Shown here: positions 1 through 4,819 of the stretch, in pieces
How positions within the stretch are numbered: the first letter of the stretch is position 1
Layout: the number at the start of each line of letters is the position of its first letter
Origin: CAZJQT01 sp964604415
GTDB taxonomy: Bacteria > Patescibacteriota > Saccharimonadia > Saccharimonadales > CAZJQT01
Reading direction: 5' to 3'
DNA length: 10,020 nt
Assembly: GCA_964604415.1 (NCBI GenBank)
Contig: CAZRYT010000019.1
Location: 1-10,020, forward strand
Notes under the pieces: model-generated
Databases searched by the model: none
Seen by the model: only the letters and a program-made list of their open reading frames with translations
Told to the model about the DNA's origin: nothing
Program-made: the position numbers and the translations under genes

Positions 1-215
1 TGCTGATCTACAACACCAAAAGCAAGGCCGACACCGCTCTTTATCAGCGCAGTGGCTTAACTGCAGTTGTTGGCTGGTTGAGTAACTCAACCCTGGTCTA
101 CAGGGTGGCTAACGACCAAGAGACGGCTGATTATGCCGTCAGTCTTGATGGCGGCGACCCAGTCAAAATCACTGATGTTAGCAACAGCTCTGGTGTCAGA
201 CAGTACCGGTATTAA
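1..215 (+). CDS. C-terminal fragment of a beta-propeller-like protein (5' end outside window)
   Basis: An open frame entering from the left edge (first full codon at base 3) ends at TAA 213-215, giving the last 70 residues of a longer protein. The fragment is rich in beta-strand-type sequence, with a WLSNSTLVYRV stretch followed by YAVSLDGGDPVKITDVSN. That second stretch resembles one blade of a TolB/PD40 WD40-like propeller, where a strand is followed by xDGGxPxxIT. It ends in an aromatic/basic tail (RQYRY). In this kind of genome such propellers are often the outer domain of large envelope proteins, but no anchor or signal is visible here. The propeller assignment rests on one blade and is moderate; the existence of a coding frame is clearer, because a promoter for the next gene follows directly. 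Function unknown. Confidence 0.7.
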   Translation, partial: LIYNTKSKADTALYQRSGLTAVVGWLSNSTLVYRVANDQETADYAVSLDGGDPVKITDVSNSSGVRQYRY

Positions 216-226
216 ACACTTGGAGA

Positions 227-240
227 GGGATGGCCATCCC
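227..240. repeat. Perfect 14-bp palindrome GGGATGGCCATCCC in the -35 position of the next promoter
   Basis: The 14 bases are their own reverse complement. They lie 12 bp after the stop of the upstream gene and 18 bp before the -10 box at 259-264, where a -35 box would be expected; no TTGACA-like hexamer is present there. As RNA it could form a 5-bp stem with a GGCC loop, but no T-run follows. An operator or activator site therefore seems at least as likely as a terminator. Confidence 0.5.
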
Positions 241-258
241 CAGACAAGAATCATTAGG

Positions 259-264
259 TATAAT
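259..264 (+). promoter_or_regulatory. -10 box TATAAT, leaderless promoter of the 271-492 gene
   Basis: A consensus TATAAT is followed by 6 nt (TGAGCT) and then the ATG at 271. Transcription normally starts about 7 nt after the -10 box, which puts the first base of the mRNA on or next to the start codon. No Shine-Dalgarno sequence is present. No clear -35 box is seen; a palindrome occupies that place. Confidence 0.75.
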
Positions 265-270
265 TGAGCT

Positions 271-492
271 ATGAGTAAACAGAAACCTTGGTTTGTTAAG
301 GTGCGCTGGAGTTATCTTCCCAGTTCTTGGCAGGGTTGGTTAACTTACTTGCCGATGCTGGTATTTCTGATAGCGGTATTTGTATTAATTCATCATCAGA
401 ACCGTTCGTGGCTGAATACAATAATCTTGTACCTGCCTTACATGGTCATTACCGGCGTGGTTATGACTTGGCTAGCTAACCATAAATCTTAA
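271..492 (+). CDS. Small two-helix inner membrane protein of unknown function
   Basis: This 73-residue protein has a basic, tryptophan-rich N-terminus (residues 1-25, with KPWFVKVRWSYLP), a first membrane segment at about 26-41, a short polar turn (HHQNRS), and a second membrane segment at about 48-69, ending in NHKS. By the positive-inside rule the basic N-terminus should face the cytoplasm, leaving both ends inside. The start is fixed by a TATAAT box only 6 nt upstream. It is probably monocistronic: a separate promoter-like sequence precedes the next gene. It resembles short membrane proteins common in Saccharibacteria with the same PWFVKVR...SYLPxSWQGW opening, a recollection I cannot verify here. 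No function can be assigned. Confidence 0.8.
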   Translation: MSKQKPWFVKVRWSYLPSSWQGWLTYLPMLVFLIAVFVLIHHQNRSWLNTIILYLPYMVITGVVMTWLANHKS

Positions 493-517
493 TAATCTGT
501 CTTATAGTCGCTTATGG

Positions 518-523
518 TAAAAT
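518..523 (+). promoter_or_regulatory. -10 box TAAAAT with extended TGG, promoter of the 558-1738 unit
   Basis: TGG-TAAAAT (515-523) fits an extended -10 promoter. The predicted start is near 530, leaving a leader of roughly 28 nt before the ATG at 558 with a weak AGGA (543-546) as possible ribosome binding site. A second candidate, TATAGT at 503-508, lies just upstream. This gene is therefore not leaderless, unlike most first genes here. Confidence 0.55.
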
Positions 524-557
524 TAGACTGAATTTAATAACTAGGATCTAAGAGTAA

Positions 558-1223
558 ATGAAGAAATTTTTTGCAACGCTTGGCCTAAGCCTGCTGTTGG
601 TTGTGCCTTCTATTTCAACTGCGGTGGCCGTGGCCGAAACTACTTCAACAGACAGTAGCTCCAGCTCAAACGACTCAACTACTTTAACCGAAGCTCAAAA
701 AACAGAGATGAATGATCGCTTGGAAAAACAAAAGACCGAGTTCAAGGTCAAGTTAGCAGCCGCTGACAAACTGAGGATCGAACTAAAATGCACCGCTGCC
801 CAAGGACTTATTAGTAGCGTAAAAGGACGTATTAAAGGCATTGAGACTAGTCGTGGTGAAGTCTACAAGAACGTCGTTGATCACCTAACCGACCTATCGG
901 CCAAACTAAAAGCCAAGAAAGTCGATACTACTGCCTTAGATGCAGACATCGCCGTGCTGAAAACCAAGATAGCCACCTTTAATACTGATCTAGCTAGCTA
1001 CAAACAGGCTGTTACTGATCTGGTAGCGGTTGGTTGCAAGCAAGATCCTGAAGGTTTTAAAGCGGCTCTACTAGCCGCTAGGGCAGATCTTGATAAAGTT
1101 AGAAAAGACGCCGAAGACGTTCATACTTACATAACTGGCACCATCAAGCCGTTGTTGGTTCAAATTCGCAGTCAAGTTGAAAAGGATGACACAGCAACTA
1201 CTAATCAAGGGAGCACAAACTAA
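558..1223 (+). CDS. Secreted alpha-helical protein with two conserved-type cysteines, unknown function
   Basis: This 221-residue protein begins with a classical signal peptide: MKKFF, a hydrophobic core at about 6-20, and AVAVA before E27, a signal peptidase I-type site. There is no lipobox cysteine. A Ser/Thr-rich linker follows (about 28-45), then a mostly helical, Lys/Glu/Ala-rich domain (about 46-210) with coiled-coil-like spacing. The only two cysteines are C78 (ELKCTAA) and C160 (VGCKQDPEGF). They flank the central helices and could form a disulfide after export. The start is supported by the signal peptide and by a promoter 35 nt upstream. It is co-transcribed with the next gene, which starts 2 nt after this stop. 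The layout resembles recurrent Saccharibacteria exported proteins, but I know no function. It could be a surface or appendage-associated protein; that is only a guess. Confidence 0.82.
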   Translation: MKKFFATLGLSLLLVVPSISTAVAVAETTSTDSSSSSNDSTTLTEAQKTEMNDRLEKQKTEFKVKLAAADKLRIELKCTAAQGLISSVKGRIKGIETSRGEVYKNVVDHLTDLSAKLKAKKVDTTALDADIAVLKTKIATFNTDLASYKQAVTDLVAVGCKQDPEGFKAALLAARADLDKVRKDAEDVHTYITGTIKPLLVQIRSQVEKDDTATTNQGSTN

Positions 1224-1225
1224 CC

Positions 1226-1738
1226 ATGGACGACCAACAACCTAACCCCACACCATCTCTAGACGGCATAACCCCACCAGCCAAACCAACCGAAGCTCAA
1301 CCCTCAACTGGCCTTTCGCCAGACAACATTGTTCAAGCACCGGCCAACGAACCGGTCACCCCTCCTGACAATGCCAATGTTCCAGCCATAGGTGGTAATG
1401 ATACAACCGACCCAGTTCCTAGTCCTGTCACACCAGCTTCAGCTGCACCCAGCACCGCTACTCCACCCTCGGCCAAAAAGAAAAAACCAGTCCTGGCCAT
1501 AATTGTGGCCATCGTGATTGCGCTTGGACTTGCAGCTGCCACCGTCTTTTTGTACATGAAATACTACCGAACCAGTAGCAAAACTAGCAATACCTCACAA
1601 CAAGCTAGTGCTGTCACACCAGCCACCACCAGCGATGTTGACCAAGCCTCGAAGCAACTCGATACTAGTCTGGCGCAAGCCGATGACAGCAAAGATTTTG
1701 CGACTACAGCTATCAGCGACCAAAGCCTAGGTCTTTAG
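1226..1738 (+). CDS. Proline-rich single-pass membrane protein, unknown function
   Basis: The 170-residue product has a low-complexity, Pro/Thr/Ala-rich N-terminal region (1-83), a lysine cluster (KKKK, 84-87), one membrane helix (about 88-110), and a Ser/Thr/Gln-rich C-terminal segment ending in DQSLGL. The lysines before the helix predict N-inside, C-outside topology. It contains no cysteine. AAGGGAG at 1207-1213 lies 12 nt before the ATG, and the gap to the preceding stop is 2 nt, so translation is probably coupled to the secreted protein upstream; the two may act together at the envelope. The last codons overlap the end of the convergent Mur ligase gene by 4 bp. The acidic tail motif (QLDTSLAQADDSKDF) resembles the end of other TM7 single-pass proteins. 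Function unknown. Confidence 0.8.
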   Translation: MDDQQPNPTPSLDGITPPAKPTEAQPSTGLSPDNIVQAPANEPVTPPDNANVPAIGGNDTTDPVPSPVTPASAAPSTATPPSAKKKKPVLAIIVAIVIALGLAAATVFLYMKYYRTSSKTSNTSQQASAVTPATTSDVDQASKQLDTSLAQADDSKDFATTAISDQSLGL

Positions 1739-3009
1739 GAGTTTTGACGAACCCATTCGTCCAGACTACCACCGCCACCACCAGATATACAGACCACTAA
1801 GTCACCAGCTGCACGGTGCTGGTCGATATGTTTCTTCAGTTCTTCATTAAGTTCGGCCGGCTGGGCGATCTGTTTATTATCCATAAACTCAATTAACTTG
1901 GCAGGAGATAATATCTCTTGGCTTTGGTCTTCACGGGCCAGATAACTTGGCACCCAATACAACTTTTTGATACCCGTAAACAAATCTTTGTACTCGTCTT
2001 TAATAAAATGTTGGCGCCGGTTGGTTAAAGGTTCATAAACGACCACAACATCTGGTGAAACTTCCAGAGCCGTCTGAATACAACCGCGAATTTTAGCAGG
2101 TGTGTGCGCATAGTCGGTGTACAGGTTGTCGGCTAACTTCTCAAAACGACGTGAGAGGCCAGGGAAACGGTTCATGATATCAATTAAAGCCGGTAAATCT
2201 TCTTTAACAATCCCTTGGTTTTGCAGGCTAACAATCACTTGCCAGGCGTCCTGACGATTAACTGCACCGACCAGCTTTAGCTTAGTGCCATGAGAACTAA
2301 TTACACAGTCATCCGAGCGTGGTTTGAAACCAATAGTTTGGGCATCATCCAACCAAATGGCCGCGTGCTTAGAGCTGTGAATAAAATCAGTAAAAGCCTG
2401 CTGGTAATTCGCGCGACTAGGAAATATTTCGTGGTGATCCCAATCTATGCCAGTAATGAGGCTTAAATAGGGGTGAAAGGCCAAAAAATTCCGGTCAAAT
2501 TCATCAGCTTCTAATACAAAATACTCTGAATCCGGATTAAATTCACCCATGTCACCGTAAGGAATCTTGGCGCCGACTGAATAGCTTACGGGTATACCCA
2601 GCTGTTTTAGTAGCCACACCACCATAGCGGTGGTAGTGGTTTTGCCGTGAGTGCCAGCCACGGCAATTAATTTTAGGTTTTGCTCATCGATAAAATGGTT
2701 CAAAAACTCGTCGCGTTTGCTGGTTTTGATACCGCTAGCCTGACAATATTGTAGTTCAGGGGCATCGGGGTTCTCGATAGCTACGGCCGAGGAATAGACA
2801 TACCAATCAATCGGTGAACGCTGATTGACAGCCTCGATCTGCTGCTGACTCTGGCTAATATGGATATTGTCTAGTCCGTGGCTCTTTAGGTAGTGAATAT
2901 ACTGGGAATCTTGCTTGTCGGAGCCCGATACTTCATAACCAGCCTGTTTAGCGATCATTGCCAGCGGCCCAATAGCCGTACCACCAATACCGGAAAAGAA
3001 AATGTGCAT
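1735..3009 (-). CDS. murC: Mur ligase, probable UDP-N-acetylmuramate--L-alanine ligase (MurC/Mpl type)
   Basis: This 424-residue cytoplasmic enzyme should join the first amino acid to UDP-MurNAc using ATP, an early step of peptidoglycan synthesis. Visible features in order: an N-terminal nucleotide-binding motif GIGGTAIGPLA (7-17), typical of MurC/Mpl; the ATP P-loop AGTHGKTTTT (118-127); EADEFD (167-172), matching the metal-binding EADE of MurC/Mpl; DHHEIFPS (191-198), closer to the DHADIF of Mpl; GLSRRFE (284-290), matching the MurC RRF motif; and DYAHTP (299-304) plus YEPLTNRR (325-332) in the C-terminal domain. The DYAHTP motif is MurE-like rather than the DYxHHP of MurC. It is shorter than E. 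coli MurC (491). Context does not separate MurC from Mpl (tripeptide recycling); MurC is more likely in a reduced genome. It starts at ATG 3009, probably leaderless, divergent from the 3073 gene. Confidence 0.85.
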   Translation of the reverse strand: MHIFFSGIGGTAIGPLAMIAKQAGYEVSGSDKQDSQYIHYLKSHGLDNIHISQSQQQIEAVNQRSPIDWYVYSSAVAIENPDAPELQYCQASGIKTSKRDEFLNHFIDEQNLKLIAVAGTHGKTTTTAMVVWLLKQLGIPVSYSVGAKIPYGDMGEFNPDSEYFVLEADEFDRNFLAFHPYLSLITGIDWDHHEIFPSRANYQQAFTDFIHSSKHAAIWLDDAQTIGFKPRSDDCVISSHGTKLKLVGAVNRQDAWQVIVSLQNQGIVKEDLPALIDIMNRFPGLSRRFEKLADNLYTDYAHTPAKIRGCIQTALEVSPDVVVVYEPLTNRRQHFIKDEYKDLFTGIKKLYWVPSYLAREDQSQEILSPAKLIEFMDNKQIAQPAELNEELKKHIDQHRAAGDLVVCISGGGGGSLDEWVRQNS

Positions 3010-3015
3010 GAATAT

Positions 3016-3044
3016 AGTCTAAAGTAAAAACTTTAAAGTCTAAA
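3016..3044 (-). promoter_or_regulatory. Possible leaderless promoter of the Mur ligase gene (TTTAGA - 17 bp - TAGACT)
   Basis: On the minus strand TTTAGA (3044-3039) and TAGACT (3021-3016) are separated by 17 bp. The -10-like box ends 6 nt before the ATG at 3009, so the transcript would start at the start codon, and no Shine-Dalgarno sequence is visible. An alternative, TATATT (3016-3011), ends 1 nt before the ATG and is too close unless a downstream codon is used. The weak hexamers keep confidence modest. Confidence 0.4.
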
Positions 3045-3045
3045 G
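3016..3045. repeat. 9-bp direct repeat AGTCTAAAG, copies 21 bp apart, between divergent genes
   Basis: Exact copies of AGTCTAAAG occur at 3016-3024 and 3037-3045, 21 bp apart centre to centre, that is two helical turns and on the same DNA face. Between them TAAAGT (3020-3025) and ACTTTA (3030-3035) form an inverted repeat around AAAA. The pair lies in the 63-bp gap between the Mur ligase and the 3073 gene. The right copy covers the -35 region of the 3073 promoter; the left copy, read on the minus strand, contains the possible -10 box TAGACT (3016-3021) of the ligase. This arrangement suits one regulator or two overlapping promoters. Confidence 0.5.
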
Positions 3046-3058
3046 AGGCCGAAGGCTA

Positions 3059-3064
3059 TATAAT
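3059..3064 (+). promoter_or_regulatory. -10 box TATAAT, leaderless promoter of the 3073-3687 gene
   Basis: Consensus TATAAT is followed by 8 nt (CATAAGCA) and the ATG at 3073. No Shine-Dalgarno sequence fits in between, so the mRNA should start at or within a base or two of the ATG. The -35 region holds one copy of a 9-bp direct repeat rather than TTGACA. Confidence 0.7.
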
Positions 3065-3072
3065 CATAAGCA

Positions 3073-3687
3073 ATGAATCGATCTCGTCTGCATCACATCT
3101 GGAAAAAGCTGCGAGCCATTAGTTTTGTGTATCTGTTGGTGGCCTTTGTGGTCAGTCTAACGGTAGCTATTGTAGCGCTGCGTCAAAATAATCTGACAGC
3201 CATTAAGCTACGTGATGAAGTGCTGCAAGTTGACAAAGACAACGGCAATGTCGAAGCCGCTCTTACCAAACTCAGGACTTTTGTCTATAGCCACATGAAC
3301 ACTGATTTAGCTAGTGGCACTTCAGTTTATCCTCCCATCCAGCTCAAATACCGCTACGATCGGTTAGTCCAGGCCGAGCAAGACAAAGCCGCCTCGGCTA
3401 GTCCGCAGATTTACACAGACGCTCAACACTTTTGTGAAGCTCAGAACTCAACCGACTTCTCCGGCCGCAACCGTGTGCCGTGCATTCAAGATTACGTTAC
3501 CTCACATGGAGCACCTACCCCACAGCCAATACCTGACGGTCTTTATAAGTTTGATTTTGCTAGTCCAACATGGTCACCCGATCTAGCTGGTTGGAGTTTA
3601 CTTATCAGTGGGCTACTAGGCTTTATTGTCTTAGTCCGTCTAACTCTAGAGCTTTGGCTTAGACACCAATTAAAAAACACCCCGTAA
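3073..3687 (+). CDS. Two-helix membrane protein with an extracytoplasmic domain, unknown function
   Basis: This 204-residue protein has a short basic N-terminus (MNRSRLHHIWKKLR), a membrane helix at about 15-36, a long hydrophilic domain (about 37-172), and a second helix at about 174-196 followed by a short basic tail. The basic ends should be inside, with the 135-residue domain outside. That domain has a helical first half containing SHMNTDLASG and YPPIQLKYRYDRL (about 73-98), then C121 and C137 spaced 16 residues apart around FSGRNRVPC, a likely disulfide. A TATAAT box 8 nt upstream sets the start. The stop codon TAA sits in the loop of the terminator hairpin, so the last residues (LKNTP) are encoded by its left arm. 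The central block resembles a recurrent TM7 family of unknown role; I cannot assign a function. Confidence 0.8.
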   Translation: MNRSRLHHIWKKLRAISFVYLLVAFVVSLTVAIVALRQNNLTAIKLRDEVLQVDKDNGNVEAALTKLRTFVYSHMNTDLASGTSVYPPIQLKYRYDRLVQAEQDKAASASPQIYTDAQHFCEAQNSTDFSGRNRVPCIQDYVTSHGAPTPQPIPDGLYKFDFASPTWSPDLAGWSLLISGLLGFIVLVRLTLELWLRHQLKNTP

Positions 3688-3700
3688 ACCGGGGTGTTTT
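3672..3700. terminator. Bidirectional intrinsic terminator shared by convergent genes
   Basis: AAAACACCCCG (3674-3684) pairs perfectly with CGGGGTGTTTT (3690-3700), an 11-bp stem around the loop TAAAC. On the plus strand the hairpin ends in TTTT and closes the 3073-3687 gene, whose stop TAA (3685-3687) lies in the loop. On the minus strand six T residues (3677-3672) follow the GC-rich stem, a better terminator for the 3716-4294 gene, whose stop is 15 bp away. Confidence 0.88.
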
Positions 3701-3715
3701 AAAGACAAGCTATTT

Positions 3716-4294
3716 TTATTGCTTGGCTGGAGTAGTACTAGTCGGAGTACTGTTTGAGGTAGAAGTACTACACTTCTGGCCATTTGGATTTTGCTTAACA
3801 AAGTCGGCAACGGCTTTGGCAACCTGACCATCAGACTTCAGGTTTTCCCAGAAGACAACTTGATCTCGGTTGATGAGCATTTCATCGGTTGGACCGTGTA
3901 ACTCACAACCAAGTTTTACTAATGAGATGTCATTAGCTTGGGAGCTTGTCTGGCCTGGCTGAACTTGCTGGTTAACACGCAGGTAATAAATATTACCCAA
4001 CCTGACATACTTGTCGTTCAGATTTGAAACATTACCAAAGTAAACTTGGCCACCATTTAGGAAGACAGCCTGCAGTTTAGACTTATCAACATAACTGCCT
4101 TCTGGCTTTGCGCCGCCAAGGGCTAGCAAGCCAACAATAGCCACGATTAGAACAGTTATACAGAATAGCAAAACTACACTAACGGTTCTTAGGCTTAATA
4201 TTGATGGTCGTCCTTTGCTGTGATGTGGAGCAGCGTGATTAACAGGTGTGCCTGCCGGTTGAGCAGGGGCTGTGTTGCGATTATTCCATTCCAT
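3716..4294 (-). CDS. Single-pass membrane-anchored protein with extracytoplasmic domain, unknown function
   Basis: The 192-residue product has a polar, Pro/His/Asn-rich cytoplasmic N-terminus (1-36), one membrane helix (about 37-61), and an outer domain (about 68-166), then a Ser/Thr/Pro tail. The domain opens with LQAVFLNGGQVYFGNVSNLND (74-94) and continues with YVRLGNIYYLRV, LVKLGCELHGPTDEM and INRDQVVFWENL. This alternation of short strands recalls a small beta-barrel or PRC-like fold, and the same block recurs in Saccharibacteria as far as I remember; the fold is a guess. C130 and C174 are its two outer cysteines (a third, C45, is in the membrane helix). GAGG-type purines lie about 12 nt upstream of the ATG, and TTGCGT-18-TACACT provides a plausible promoter with a leader of about 36 nt. 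It is monocistronic and ends against the bidirectional terminator. Confidence 0.8.
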   Translation of the reverse strand: MEWNNRNTAPAQPAGTPVNHAAPHHSKGRPSILSLRTVSVVLLFCITVLIVAIVGLLALGGAKPEGSYVDKSKLQAVFLNGGQVYFGNVSNLNDKYVRLGNIYYLRVNQQVQPGQTSSQANDISLVKLGCELHGPTDEMLINRDQVVFWENLKSDGQVAKAVADFVKQNPNGQKCSTSTSNSTPTSTTPAKQ

Positions 4295-4338
4295 TTACTT
4301 TATCTACCTCTACCTTTTTAGATTTCTTATACTAAGAA

Positions 4339-4368
4339 AGTGTACTGCATAAGCGGTTTGTAACGCAA
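4339..4368 (-). promoter_or_regulatory. Probable promoter of the 3716-4294 gene (TTGCGT - 18 bp - TACACT)
   Basis: On the minus strand TTGCGT (4368-4363) and TACACT (4344-4339) are 18 bp apart. A start near 4331 gives a leader of about 36 nt carrying a GAGG-type ribosome binding site. The hexamers are imperfect; the call rests on spacing and position. Confidence 0.45.
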
Positions 4369-4453
4369 GAGCCAAGAGAACGTTCGGTGTTTAACTACCC
4401 CAAGCTTTACCATTAACACCTTAGTTATTGTAAAAAACACCCATCAAAAACAC

Positions 4454-4471
4454 CTTGTCAGGGTTGACAAG
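4454..4471. repeat. Inverted repeat CTTGTCA-GGGT-TGACAAG overlapping the -35 box of the 4535 gene
   Basis: The 7-bp arms (4454-4460 and 4465-4471) are perfect, around the loop GGGT. The right arm contains most of the -35 hexamer TTGACA (4464-4469), the usual place for a repressor operator. On the minus strand the hairpin is followed by GTGTTTTTG, so it might also stop antisense transcription, but no upstream minus-strand gene needs it. The A-tracts at 4432-4437 and 4446-4450 lie just upstream of the repeat and could act as UP-element-like sequences. Confidence 0.5.
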
Positions 4472-4493
4472 CCTAAACCCACCAGAGTATGGT
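4464..4493 (+). promoter_or_regulatory. Strong promoter of the 64-residue protein gene (TTGACA - 18 bp - TATGGT)
   Basis: Consensus -35 TTGACA (4464-4469) and TATGGT (4488-4493) are separated by 18 bp, the only perfect TTGACA found among the promoters in this window. Transcription should start near 4500, giving a leader of about 35 nt. The leader carries a purine-rich ribosome binding site (AGGGAG, 4519-4524) 10 nt before the ATG at 4535. Confidence 0.75.
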
Positions 4494-4534
4494 AAGGGGT
4501 ACTATCAGTTAATAAGAGAGGGAGAGCTAATATA

Positions 4535-4729
4535 ATGGCTTACAAGCACACAAATTCTAAAGGAGTTACTTACTACCTGAACTCAAAAACTGTCACACTA
4601 CGTGGCGGCAAACAACAAGTTATCTACTACTTCAGCAAAGATCAGCGCCCTGAGGCATCTGACCTTCCAGACACAATGACAGTTAACGAAAACCCACGCA
4701 ACGGTTTCTTGACTGTAAAGCGAAAATAA
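4535..4729 (+). CDS. Small basic 64-residue protein, unknown function, probably highly expressed
   Basis: This 64-residue protein has no signal peptide or membrane segment and no cysteine. It opens with MAYKHTNSKGVTYYLN (1-16), continues with TVTLRGGKQQVIYYFSKD (19-36), and ends with VNENPRNGFLTVKRK (50-64). The first 36 residues look like a compact three-stranded beta-sheet (YYL, TVTLR, VIYYF), the middle is acidic (PEASDLPD), and the tail is basic. The gene is monocistronic, with the best -35 box in the window, a leader with a strong purine-rich ribosome binding site, and a textbook terminator 22 nt after the stop. That suggests abundant expression. Similar short proteins with the TLRGGK and ENPRNGFL motifs seem common in TM7 genomes, but I know no function. 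A small nucleic-acid-associated protein is possible because of the basic charge; nothing in the sequence proves it. Confidence 0.85.
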   Translation: MAYKHTNSKGVTYYLNSKTVTLRGGKQQVIYYFSKDQRPEASDLPDTMTVNENPRNGFLTVKRK

Positions 4730-4751
4730 TCCCGATCGTTAGGGAAATTAG

Positions 4752-4781
4752 CCGCCCGGGGTCCACCCGGGCGGTTTTTTT
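4752..4781 (+). terminator. Intrinsic terminator of the 4535-4729 gene
   Basis: CCGCCCGGG (4752-4760) pairs perfectly with CCCGGGCGG (4766-4774) around a 5-nt loop (GTCCA), and seven T residues follow (4775-4781). It is the clearest terminator in the window and separates the small-protein gene from the ABC exporter, whose own promoter begins about 25 bp later. Confidence 0.95.
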
Positions 4782-4805
4782 ATTCTGAACATCAGCTATC
4801 TTTGC

Positions 4806-4811
4806 TATAGT
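4806..4811 (+). promoter_or_regulatory. -10 box TATAGT with extended TGC, leaderless promoter of the ABC exporter
   Basis: TGC-TATAGT (4803-4811) is an extended -10 element followed by 8 nt (AGCTTGGT) and the ATG at 4820. No Shine-Dalgarno sequence lies close to the ATG. A weak TTCTGA (4783-4788) stands 17 bp upstream of the -10 box, right after the preceding terminator. Confidence 0.68.
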
Positions 4812-4819
4812 AGCTTGGT

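Noticed and set aside
1333..1557. Minus-strand open frame opposite the proline-rich protein (74 codons)
   Set aside because: Gly/Ala/Val-rich antisense of Pro/Thr/Ala codons; no start signals.
3706..3725. Small inverted repeat CAAGC / GCTTG near the end of the 3716 gene
   Set aside because: Only 5 bp around a 10-nt AT-rich loop and largely inside coding sequence; likely chance next to a much stronger terminator.
4454..4471. Inverted repeat as a terminator
   Set aside because: No plus-strand gene ends upstream; on the minus strand a weak T-run follows but there is no gene to terminate. An operator is the better reading.
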